Source: DAOTXL01 sp034435455 (GTDB taxonomy: Bacteria; Chloroflexota; Anaerolineae; JAAYZQ01). From it: 64,000 bases of DNA. Where the stretch lies: the NCBI GenBank assembly GCA_034435455.1, contig DAOTXL010000118.1, forward strand, positions 30,947-94,946, written 5' to 3'. The position numbers and the translations under genes are program-made. This document shows positions 1 through 6,846 of this stretch, in pieces (position 1 is the stretch's first letter; every line of letters starts with the position of its first letter). Below the pieces are notes generated by a model. It did no database searches and was not told the origin of the DNA. It saw only the letters and a list, made by a program, of their open reading frames with translations.

Positions 1-636
1 TGGCGGGCCGGGACCCTGCCTTTGACGGTCCGCACCCGGGGGCTATTCCCGGCGGCTACTGCCCACCACACCCCCGTTGTGCTGGTAGACGGCCAGAGTG
101 GAGATCGGATGCAGGGCTGGGTCGTCCACCAGCACTCGTTTGTCTATGGGTTGGGGGAATGGTATGCGCGTTACAAGCTGCCGGTGGGGGCCCTCCTGAA
201 GCTGGAGCGCACCCGCGATCCCAGGGTCATCATGGTGGACCTGGAGACGCGGCGGCTCAAACCGGTGTGGGGCAAGGTCGCCACGATTCAGGATGGCAAG
301 TTGGTGTTTCAGGTCCGCAAGGTGCCTGTCGCCTGCGAGTACGATGAGCAGATCTCTATCGGCGAGGTCGATCCTCAGGCGATTGAGGAGTTCCGCGCCG
401 AGGTGGCGGCCCGAGGGGAGAGCCTGTTGCAGGTCCTGATCCGCGTCATGCCCGAGTTGATCAAACTCAGCCCGCAGGGCACGGTTCACGCCAAGACGAT
501 CTATACGGCGGTGAATATTTTAAAGCGCACCCCGCCCGGCCCGATCTTTGCCTTGCTTTCGACCGAGCCCTGTTTCATCCTTATGGGCGGCGGGTATTGG
601 ACGTTCGATGAGGCGCTGGTCCAAAAACAGGGGTAG
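1..636 (+). CDS. Hypothetical protein with C-terminal winged-helix-like region (5' partial)
   Basis: The reading frame is open from the first base of the window, so the gene is cut at its 5' end; the first in-window start-like codon is TTG at 22, which would give 204 residues. The C-terminal ~60 residues run as two helices, then a TPPGPIFALLS stretch and a hydrophobic wing ending GGGYWTF. This pattern recalls HARE-HTH type winged helices, but I would not claim the family. The N-terminal half is beta-rich without catalytic motifs. It ends 14 bases before the next gene, which also has a winged-helix-like end, so the two probably form one transcript ending at the terminator at 1147. Function unknown. 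Confidence 0.6.
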   Translation, partial: WRAGTLPLTVRTRGLFPAATAHHTPVVLVDGQSGDRMQGWVVHQHSFVYGLGEWYARYKLPVGALLKLERTRDPRVIMVDLETRRLKPVWGKVATIQDGKLVFQVRKVPVACEYDEQISIGEVDPQAIEEFRAEVAARGESLLQVLIRVMPELIKLSPQGTVHAKTIYTAVNILKRTPPGPIFALLSTEPCFILMGGGYWTFDEALVQKQG

Positions 637-650
637 AGGAGCACTGTCCT

Positions 651-1121
651 ATGGGCAAATGGCTGCGACCAACGATAGAGACCAAATTTCACATAGATTT
701 TGACTGGTGGGAAGAGGAGAAGCGGAACTTTCGGGTCCACTTGCTGAGCCACCTTTGCCCGGAATGCCAGGCCCGCTACAAAGATTATCAGAAGGCCGAG
801 TTGGTGGACTGGATTGATGCCGATACAGCGGAGGTGACCCAGGTGGATGGACTGTGGCATTCGCTGCGCACCTGCTGTAGCCTCAAGCCCGGTTATACCG
901 ACGAGCTGACGCCGCTCACGACCGCCATCTTTCGCGTGTTTCTGGCCAACGGCAACGAACCCCTGTCTCCTGTTGAACTACAGGAGCGGGTCCACCGCCC
1001 GGCAGAAACCATCCTCCGCACCGTGGGGGGGTTCAAGGTCTATAACGGTATCAAGCCGGTGCGCGAAGATGGGGTGCGCCGCCGTAGCCCCCATCCCAGA
1101 CCCCAGCCCAACCAGGAATAA
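651..1121 (+). CDS. Hypothetical protein, winged-helix-like C-terminus
   Basis: A 156-residue protein starting ATG after GAGGAG nine bases upstream. The N-terminal part contains HLCPECQARY, a possible half zinc-binding CxxC, and a later TCCSL. Residues ~85-140 (LTTAIFRVFLANGN, then LSPVELQERV, then ETILRTVGG) read as a winged helix-turn-helix. The tail is basic and proline-rich. It is co-oriented with the partial gene before it and followed by a strong terminator 26 bases on. It may be a DNA-binding or promoter-associated factor acting with its partner; that is inference from fold only. Confidence 0.6.
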   Translation: MGKWLRPTIETKFHIDFDWWEEEKRNFRVHLLSHLCPECQARYKDYQKAELVDWIDADTAEVTQVDGLWHSLRTCCSLKPGYTDELTPLTTAIFRVFLANGNEPLSPVELQERVHRPAETILRTVGGFKVYNGIKPVREDGVRRRSPHPRPQPNQE

Positions 1122-1146
1122 CCGGGTCTGCTACCAGGCATGAGAG

Positions 1147-1175
1147 AGGCGGCCGACCAGCGGCCGCCTTTTTTT
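1147..1175 (+). terminator. Rho-independent terminator
   Basis: A perfect 9-bp GC-rich stem (AGGCGGCCG / CGGCCGCCT) with a five-base loop is followed by seven T residues. It lies 26 bases after the stop of the gene ending at 1121 and closes the plus-strand pair. Confidence 0.9.
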
Positions 1176-1203
1176 CATGTAGAGGCTGCCCTGGCGGTTG
1201 CCC

Positions 1204-2127
1204 TCATTTCGAACGCCGGGCGGGGAACAGGCGGTGGAGCATGCGCCGGAACCAGCGGACAAACCACGGCCTTTGTTGCTTCCGGGCGAAATCTTTGACC
1301 GCTTCTCCGGCCTTTTCACGATGGCCGTAGCGCATCTGCAGGGCGGCGCGGTTTTCGGCGATCCACAGGTACAGGTCGGCTTCGGTGCGGCCGGGGAAAT
1401 GGTCCAGAATGTTCGAATCGCGGATCCGTTTGACGACCGGCAGGTACACTTCGCGGTACCAGTCGGCGGCGGCTTCTTCCAGGCTCGGGTAGTGGCGTGA
1501 GCGCAGGCCGGTGTAAAACTGATGGACCTCGATATGTTGTAGCAGGCTCCGATAGCCCCCTGGCCGCGTCAGCTCGATCGGCTGCTCCAGGCCATTGCGA
1601 TCCAGGGAGGTCTTGTCCAAAAACTCGGCGTACTCGGCTTTCAGAATCAGATCGTCGGGGGAGGTGTGGGCGTCCAGCGGCACGCGGACAGGGATCTCGA
1701 CGACACGCGCCCGGATGGTTTTGTGCTTGCGGGCGCGGGCCACCGACACGCGGTGGTTGCCATCCCGCACAAAGTAGACGTCGCCAACCTTGAACACATC
1801 AATAGGCGGCAGGTCCACCTGGCCGTGAAGCTGCTCGATCCGGATCCAGCGGCCGGGATCGATCTGGGCACGGGGCAGGAAGGCGCGGTTAAAGTCGCGG
1901 TAGCGGCCCACACTGCCGACGATCCGGTCCAGGGGGATTTCCTGGATGCGGGCTTCCTGGGCCGGCGTGCTCAGGTGGAGCTGTTCGCGGACCTGGTCGA
2001 AGGAGAGCAGGTTGCCCGACCGGCCGGACAGCTCGGCCAGCATGTCCTGGATAAAGGCGCGGCGACGGGCGGAGCGAAAGATCGCCCCGGAAACTTCTTG
2101 AGACCGGTCAGGAATGGGTGCCGACAA
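1204..2127 (-). CDS. ParB-like domain protein
   Basis: A 307-residue soluble protein with a TTG start; the stop codon of the small upstream ORF lies seven bases before it and GTGAGG serves as ribosome-binding site. Residues ~63-150 resemble the ParB N-terminal/sulfiredoxin fold: IPLDRIVGSVGR, then a central DGNHR box at 122-126 within YFVRDGNHRVSVAR, the position of the ParB GERR-like nucleotide-binding box. There is no clear ParB helix-turn-helix; residues 150-290 are helical with an arginine-rich tail. It sits in an operon behind scpB and a tiny membrane ORF. A role in chromosome maintenance is suggested by scpB only; a ParB-like CTPase or a regulator are both possible. Confidence 0.65.
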   Translation of the reverse strand: MSAPIPDRSQEVSGAIFRSARRRAFIQDMLAELSGRSGNLLSFDQVREQLHLSTPAQEARIQEIPLDRIVGSVGRYRDFNRAFLPRAQIDPGRWIRIEQLHGQVDLPPIDVFKVGDVYFVRDGNHRVSVARARKHKTIRARVVEIPVRVPLDAHTSPDDLILKAEYAEFLDKTSLDRNGLEQPIELTRPGGYRSLLQHIEVHQFYTGLRSRHYPSLEEAAADWYREVYLPVVKRIRDSNILDHFPGRTEADLYLWIAENRAALQMRYGHREKAGEAVKDFARKQQRPWFVRWFRRMLHRLFPARRSK

Positions 2128-2134
2128 CTTGGCC

Positions 2135-2263
2135 TCACAGCAGGTAGCCGGCCAGGATCAGGCATACGGCCAGCCAGGTCAGGACCACGATGGACACCAT
2201 CAGGCCGACGATCAGCTTTTGCCAGCCGGCAAGCCGCCGGATGGCTTCCAGAAGATTCCTCAT
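2135..2263 (-). CDS. Small single-pass membrane protein
   Basis: A 42-codon frame from ATG at 2263 encodes a basic amphipathic N-terminus (MRNLLEAIRRLAGWQK) followed by one hydrophobic helix of ~23 residues. An in-frame TTG two codons upstream (2267-2269) is better placed relative to the AGGAGG just inside the scpB end, so the true product may be 44 residues. It fits exactly between scpB and the ParB-like gene, and its stop codon is part of the next gene's ribosome-binding region. No family recognised. Translational coupling with its neighbours supports it being real. Confidence 0.5.
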   Translation of the reverse strand: MRNLLEAIRRLAGWQKLIVGLMVSIVVLTWLAVCLILAGYLL

Positions 2264-2280
2264 AGCCAATGGCCTGCCTC

Positions 2281-2811
2281 CTACCCGGCGGCTGAATCCT
2301 CCAGAGGCGGCAACTGATCCAGGCTGAGCAGCCCGAACTGTTGCAGAAATTCAAAGGTCGTGCCATAGACAATCGGCCGGCCGGCCTGCTCCAACCGCCC
2401 CTGCTCCTCGATCAGCCCCCGGTTGATGAGGGTGCGCAAGACGCTGTCGGAATTGACCCCCCGGATGCTTTCGATCTGGGCGCGGGTGACCGGCTGGCGA
2501 TAGGCAACAATGGCCAGGGTCTCCAGGGCGGCCGGTGTCAGCTTGCTGCTGAGGTCCAGGCCCAGGAAACGCCGGACGTACCCGGCACTTTCCGGGGCGG
2601 TCACCATCTGGGCCCGCTGCCCCGTGCGCTGGATGCGGATCCCCCGGCCGTCGTACAGGTGGGCCAGGTCGTCCAGCGCCGTTTCCACCTGCTCGATCTC
2701 TACCTCAAGGACCGTGGCCAGACGCTCAAGGGGGACCGGTTCGTCGGCCACAAACAGCAGGCTTTCGACCAGGAGCGGGGTCGGCGGCCGTGTCTGCTCT
2801 GTACCATCCAT
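2281..2811 (-). CDS. scpB: Segregation and condensation protein B
   Basis: A 176-residue ScpB, the winged-helix dimer that works with ScpA and SMC in chromosome condensation and segregation. The family pattern is clear: LVESLLFVADEPVPLERLA at the N-terminus, the first winged helix to residue ~90, then LTPAALETLAIVAYRQPVTRAQIESIRGV opening the second winged helix, with the RGLIEEQGR segment after it. Length is normal for the family. scpA is not in the window. It heads a three-gene minus-strand unit with a small membrane protein and a ParB-like protein, which fits a chromosome-organisation theme. Confidence 0.93.
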   Translation of the reverse strand: MDGTEQTRPPTPLLVESLLFVADEPVPLERLATVLEVEIEQVETALDDLAHLYDGRGIRIQRTGQRAQMVTAPESAGYVRRFLGLDLSSKLTPAALETLAIVAYRQPVTRAQIESIRGVNSDSVLRTLINRGLIEEQGRLEQAGRPIVYGTTFEFLQQFGLLSLDQLPPLEDSAAG

Positions 2812-2821
2812 CGTCTGCGAT

Positions 2822-2850
2822 TCGCCTCTCGTTTCGGATTGTGCTATAAT
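2822..2850 (+). promoter_or_regulatory. Extended -10 promoter for the lipoprotein gene
   Basis: TATAAT at 2845-2850 preceded by TGC gives an extended -10 (TTGTGCTATAAT). The -35 region 17 bases upstream is poor, as expected for extended -10 promoters. The lipoprotein start codon lies 80 bases downstream. Confidence 0.55.
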
Positions 2851-2929
2851 GGATTTGGGTGTATTCCGTTCTGTTCGAGACGATCCGGGCAGGGCAGGAA
2901 ATATCTCTTTTGAGGGAGGTCAAGCGGTT

Positions 2930-3493
2930 ATGCACGAACGCCGGCCTTGGTTCCATCTGGTCGTTGCGGTGGTGATCCTGGGGAGTATAGCCTGTGGTCC
3001 CTGCAATCTGCTTTCGGGCGACATGCCCACCCCTCCCCGGCCTATCGCCGTCTCCACCGATGCGGCCGGCCAGTTAGAGTCCCGCATCCGGCAGAGCCTC
3101 GGCGGTCCACCCGGCCAGCAGTTCATCTTGCGGGTGACCGATACGGAGGTAACTTCGTTACTGGCGGCGGAACTGGCCAAATATGACGAGTCGCCGGTGG
3201 TCGACCCCCAGGTGTGGTTCACCCAGGGCAAGATTTATGGGACCGGGCGGCTGGTCAACGTGCTGCCCGTCGAAGCCAGGTTCTCCATCGTGGCCCTGGC
3301 CCGCGTCCGCGACGGCAAGATTGTGGTCGAGATCGAAAAGTTCTCGACCGGCGCCCTGCCCATCCCAGAGAAAGCCTTGCAGACTATTTCGCAGAGCATC
3401 AACGAAACGATGGACGAGCTGCAACTGGAGGTCGAGATCACCGCCCTGGAGGTTCTGGAGGGGGAGGCGATCATCAAGGGCTCTCGAAAATAG
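2930..3493 (+). CDS. Putative lipoprotein
   Basis: ATG at 2930 is preceded by GGGAGGT nine bases upstream; longer readings would run through the promoter and scpB. The 187-residue product has a basic N-terminus, a hydrophobic stretch and a lipobox ending GSIAC with Cys22 as the lipidated residue. The mature part (residues ~45-185) alternates short helices and beta strands, with VWFTQGKIYGTGRLVNV and later ELQLEVEITALEVLEGEAIIKG. It looks like a lipid- or ligand-binding beta barrel of the DUF2993/YpmS sort, but this is only a resemblance. Its own promoter and terminator make it a single-gene unit. Confidence 0.75.
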   Translation: MHERRPWFHLVVAVVILGSIACGPCNLLSGDMPTPPRPIAVSTDAAGQLESRIRQSLGGPPGQQFILRVTDTEVTSLLAAELAKYDESPVVDPQVWFTQGKIYGTGRLVNVLPVEARFSIVALARVRDGKIVVEIEKFSTGALPIPEKALQTISQSINETMDELQLEVEITALEVLEGEAIIKGSRK

Positions 3494-3514
3494 CCTGCCT
3501 CTCACCCCGTCGAG

Positions 3515-3549
3515 ACCTCGGAGGTTCTGCCAGCCGCCGAGGTTTTTTT
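3515..3549 (+). terminator. Rho-independent terminator
   Basis: A 7-bp stem ACCTCGG / CCGAGGT with a 15-base loop is followed by seven T. It ends the lipoprotein unit and overlaps the last bases of the convergent AmaP-like gene. Confidence 0.8.
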
Positions 3550-4108
3550 ATTCTTTAGGAAAGGGCGCGTGTTTGATCTTGACCTGCACCTTGCCCAACT
3601 TTAGCCCCATCTGTTCGCCGATGACCTGCCGCGTTACCTGGAGCACCTCTTCGGTCTTCATCGGCACGTCAATTTCCGGCGATGTCTCCAGGTTGAGCAC
3701 CAGGTCCACCTGGCGGGCCCGACCGATGATGTGGGGCGACACCTTGACGATGTCGGGAAGCCGGTCAATGTTGTAGGCCAGCCGCTGAGCGATCGATTCG
3801 ATGGTGATGTGGGCCTCGCCGCCGGCCATCTTTTCGACGCGGATGGTCTTGCGCCGGGGCCGGCGCAGCTCCAGCCAGAGCAGGATCAGGCACAGCAGGG
3901 CGATAAAGCCGCCGACGATCACCCGCCCGGCGGCGAACAGGGCCCAGTTGCCGCCGGGTTGGTTGTACTGGACGATAATCTCGTGGGTCCGTTGGAACAG
4001 GGCTGCGAGCAGATAAAAGGTTGGCTCAGGGGCGATGGCAACTACCGCGACGACGAGGATAACCGCCAACAGCAACAGGACCATGACCACCCGATTGAAT
4101 ACGTTCAT
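3548..4108 (-). CDS. AmaP-like Asp23/Gls24 family membrane protein
   Basis: A 186-residue protein with two membrane helices (~6-26 and ~62-80), a basic RRPRRK stop-transfer, and a C-terminal Asp23/Gls24-like alpha/beta domain (~88-180: EAHITIESIAQRLAYNIDRL, then KTEEVLQVTRQVIGEQMGL, then KVQVKIKH). This is the architecture of AmaP, the membrane anchor of Asp23 in Firmicutes, where it takes part in the cell-envelope stress response. The ribosome-binding site is AAGGAGG seven bases before ATG. No separate Asp23 gene lies nearby. The promoter is inside the 3' end of the upstream yfhO-like gene. Confidence 0.82.
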   Translation of the reverse strand: MNVFNRVVMVLLLLAVILVVAVVAIAPEPTFYLLAALFQRTHEIIVQYNQPGGNWALFAAGRVIVGGFIALLCLILLWLELRRPRRKTIRVEKMAGGEAHITIESIAQRLAYNIDRLPDIVKVSPHIIGRARQVDLVLNLETSPEIDVPMKTEEVLQVTRQVIGEQMGLKLGKVQVKIKHAPFPKE

Positions 4109-4151
4109 GCAAAAACCTCCTTGTGACCCGATCTTTTTCCAGTCTGGGGCA

Positions 4152-4180
4152 ATTATACACTACTTGCGCCTTTACGTCCA
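4152..4180 (-). promoter_or_regulatory. Sigma70-type promoter for the AmaP-like gene
   Basis: TATAAT on the minus strand at 4152-4157 with TGGACG 17 bases upstream (or TTGGAC at 18). It overlaps the last codons of the yfhO-like gene, so the AmaP-like gene can be expressed apart from the glycosylation operon. Confidence 0.6.
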
Positions 4181-6846
4181 AAACGGATCGGCATGACTGC
4201 AACGCCCACTCCCCAGGCCAGCCACGAGGCCAGGCTTATCCCCAGGCCCAGGCGCACACTGCCCGGCCGGTAGCGGAAGGCAACCTGATGCTCTCCGGCG
4301 GCCAGCTCTACGGCCCGGAAATAGAGGTCGGCCCGCAGGATGGGCGCCGGCCGGCCGTCCACCTCGGCCACCCAACCGGGGTACCAGGCGTCGGTGAGCA
4401 CCAGGTAGCCCGGCGCCTCCAGAGAGACATGGAGGAGCACCTGTTCCGGCCCGTAGGCGGCGATCTCGACGGTGGAAACTCCCCCTGCGGCCGCCAGCCC
4501 GTCCCCTTCCGCCAGGAGCACCTGGTGGGCGGGGTCGAAAGCCGGATTGCGCAGGAGGCGCAACGCCTCTTCGGCGTCCGGTTCTATCCGGGCCTGGTGG
4601 ACGACAAAGGCGCGGGGCAGCACCTCCAGGTTCTCGTAAATCTTGACATCCCCGGAATGGACCAGGCGGTAGGCCGGGTCTACCGACAGGGTGCGGCTGG
4701 TGTGGCTCTGCCGGTCAATGAGGGTCAGGCCGCGCAGGTGGAACCGCCGGCCGGGCAGGAGCGACCGGACGGCAAGGGCGGTGGGGCGTACCCTCTGCCC
4801 CAGGTCGAGCACGGCGATATAGTCGTGGCCCTGCTCGTTGTCGCGCCAGAGGTGGCCCACCTGTGCCTGGCGATGGGCCACCGCCCCGGCCCGGTACAGC
4901 CCTTCGGCGGTCTGCTCGCCGGCGCGGAGCGTGGCCGTGACCACCGTCCCGTCGGTGCCGGTGACCACCACCCGGGCTACCGCTGTCCCGTCGGGCAGGT
5001 CGGCCGTCCCGGTGAGGTACGAGACAAGGCCCAGGTGGTCGGTTTCAAAATCGGGCAGATCGGTCAGGGTAACCTGGCCGAGGGGCAGGGTATGCTCCAG
5101 GTCGTAGAACACCCCATCCACCCAGACATCCTGCGTCTTGTCGGTGATGACGTACCGGACGTTGAGCAGTGACAGCAGCCGGGCCGGCGGCACCTGGCGG
5201 AGCTGCTGGCGCAGCCGGCCATCGGGCCAGATCTCGTCCTCTTGCAGGAACAACCGCTCTAACGTGACATAGTTCTTGATGGGCAGCAGCCCGCCATCGT
5301 ACCCATCCACGCTGAACAGGCGATAGGACAGCGGCAGGTTGTAGGCCAGCACCTCTTTCATCTTGGTCGCCACGATCAGGTCATAGACCTCCGTTTCCGG
5401 CAGGGCAGGGCGATACATGGCCTGCAGGTCGCCCAGGTCGCCCGGATCGTAGCGGATATCCGACAGGCTGACAAAGCGGAACAGGCCGCCGCTGTGGGTC
5501 TGATGGGCCAGCAGGTGGGCCGGTGCGCTGCGCATCGAGTCAAAAGCGGCCGGGGCGGTAGGGTGGTTGTAGGCCAGCCTGCGCCCCGCCAGGAACAGTT
5601 CGGCGATCAGCAGCAGGGTGAGGAGCGGGACCGCTCCCCCTGTCCCCCGCACCCCGGCCCAGAACCGCCCAGGAGCCCCGGCCTTTTCCGGGTTTCGGCG
5701 GTCCAGGCGGAGGCCTATGGTTTCCAGCCCGATGCCGGCCAGCATCGCTGCGCCAAAGCTATACAGCAGCAGCCAGCGGGCCGGGGCGCGAAACAGGGCA
5801 AAGCCCGGCACCAGCCTGTAGAGCAGGTAATAGGCCGGGTTGTAGGCCCCAAAGGCCAGCAAGAGGCCGGCCAGCGCCAGCACCAGCACCGCGCCGCCGG
5901 GATGCTTTCGCCGCAGGATGGCCCAGGCCCCGACCGCGGCCAGCGCCAGGCCGATCAGCCCGATGTAGGCCACGTACTCGCTAAAGGGTGGCTCCCAAAG
6001 GAGCGGCGGGAGGAAGGCCTTGAAGATCAGCCCCGGCTTGAGGGAGAAGGAGGCTGCCTCGTTGTAGGGCAGTCCGCCGCTGCGCACCGACAGCCGCGAT
6101 AGCTCTGCCGTGGGCAGCAGTTGTCCCGCTGCCAGCAGCCCTCCGACAAGGCCCATTGCGGAAAGCGCCGCCACGCCCCGCAGGGCGGCTTGCCGGTTTG
6201 CCCGGCGGACCAGGGCATAGAGGGCTGCGCCGAACAGCACGATGTACGCGGCCTGGGTGTGGCCGGCCAGGAGCGTCAGGCCCGTCACCGCCCCACCGCC
6301 CAACAGGGCCGGCCCGTGCCGTTTCCCCGCCTGCACGGCCTCTTCCAGGCAGAGGAGCAGCCACGGCAGCCAGGCCGAGGCGTTCAGTTGGTTGACATGC
6401 TCGACCTGAGCGCCGAGAAAGCCACCCAGGGCAAAGATGGCCGCCGCCGTCAACGCGGCTACCGGCCGGAGCCTCAGCACCCTGCGGGCCAGGAGGTAGC
6501 TGCCGGCGCCGGCCAGCCAGATGTGGATCACGATGCTCCAGGCGACCTGTTTGGGCGCCTCCAGCCAGATCAGCGGCCAGTGGAGGGGATACAACACGGC
6601 GGCCTGCGAGTTGGCCAGAAGGGGGGCGCCCATGAACAGGTAGGGGTTCCACAGCGGCAGCCGCCCGGCCCGCAGCGCCGCGCCGACAAAGTCGCGGTAA
6701 GGGTAAAAGTAGGCGAACAGGTCCAGGCCGGCCAACACCCGGTTGGTGAGGGCGATCTTCCAGAAAAAGAGCAGGCTCAGCCCGGCCAGGGCCAAAAGGG
6801 CGGCCGCTTCCGACCTGGGAACCCGCCGTTCGTTCGTCTTGTTCAT
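4153..6846 (-). CDS. YfhO-family integral membrane protein
   Basis: An 897-residue polytopic protein starting MNKTNERR; the ATG overlaps the stop of the preceding GT-C gene by an ATGA. At least ten hydrophobic helices fill residues ~10-460. The first extracytoplasmic loop carries LDLFAYFYPYRDFV and PLWNPYLFMGAPLLAN, the conserved GT-C-like region of YfhO proteins. Residues ~470-870 form a large extracellular domain, and a final helix follows near the end. B. subtilis YfhO has been implicated in lipoteichoic-acid glycosylation. Here it is the last gene of a three-gene operon with two other GT-C enzymes, so transfer of sugars to surface polymers or proteins is likely; the acceptor is unknown. 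Confidence 0.82.
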   Translation of the reverse strand: MNKTNERRVPRSEAAALLALAGLSLLFFWKIALTNRVLAGLDLFAYFYPYRDFVGAALRAGRLPLWNPYLFMGAPLLANSQAAVLYPLHWPLIWLEAPKQVAWSIVIHIWLAGAGSYLLARRVLRLRPVAALTAAAIFALGGFLGAQVEHVNQLNASAWLPWLLLCLEEAVQAGKRHGPALLGGGAVTGLTLLAGHTQAAYIVLFGAALYALVRRANRQAALRGVAALSAMGLVGGLLAAGQLLPTAELSRLSVRSGGLPYNEAASFSLKPGLIFKAFLPPLLWEPPFSEYVAYIGLIGLALAAVGAWAILRRKHPGGAVLVLALAGLLLAFGAYNPAYYLLYRLVPGFALFRAPARWLLLYSFGAAMLAGIGLETIGLRLDRRNPEKAGAPGRFWAGVRGTGGAVPLLTLLLIAELFLAGRRLAYNHPTAPAAFDSMRSAPAHLLAHQTHSGGLFRFVSLSDIRYDPGDLGDLQAMYRPALPETEVYDLIVATKMKEVLAYNLPLSYRLFSVDGYDGGLLPIKNYVTLERLFLQEDEIWPDGRLRQQLRQVPPARLLSLLNVRYVITDKTQDVWVDGVFYDLEHTLPLGQVTLTDLPDFETDHLGLVSYLTGTADLPDGTAVARVVVTGTDGTVVTATLRAGEQTAEGLYRAGAVAHRQAQVGHLWRDNEQGHDYIAVLDLGQRVRPTALAVRSLLPGRRFHLRGLTLIDRQSHTSRTLSVDPAYRLVHSGDVKIYENLEVLPRAFVVHQARIEPDAEEALRLLRNPAFDPAHQVLLAEGDGLAAAGGVSTVEIAAYGPEQVLLHVSLEAPGYLVLTDAWYPGWVAEVDGRPAPILRADLYFRAVELAAGEHQVAFRYRPGSVRLGLGISLASWLAWGVGVAVMPIRFGRKGASSV

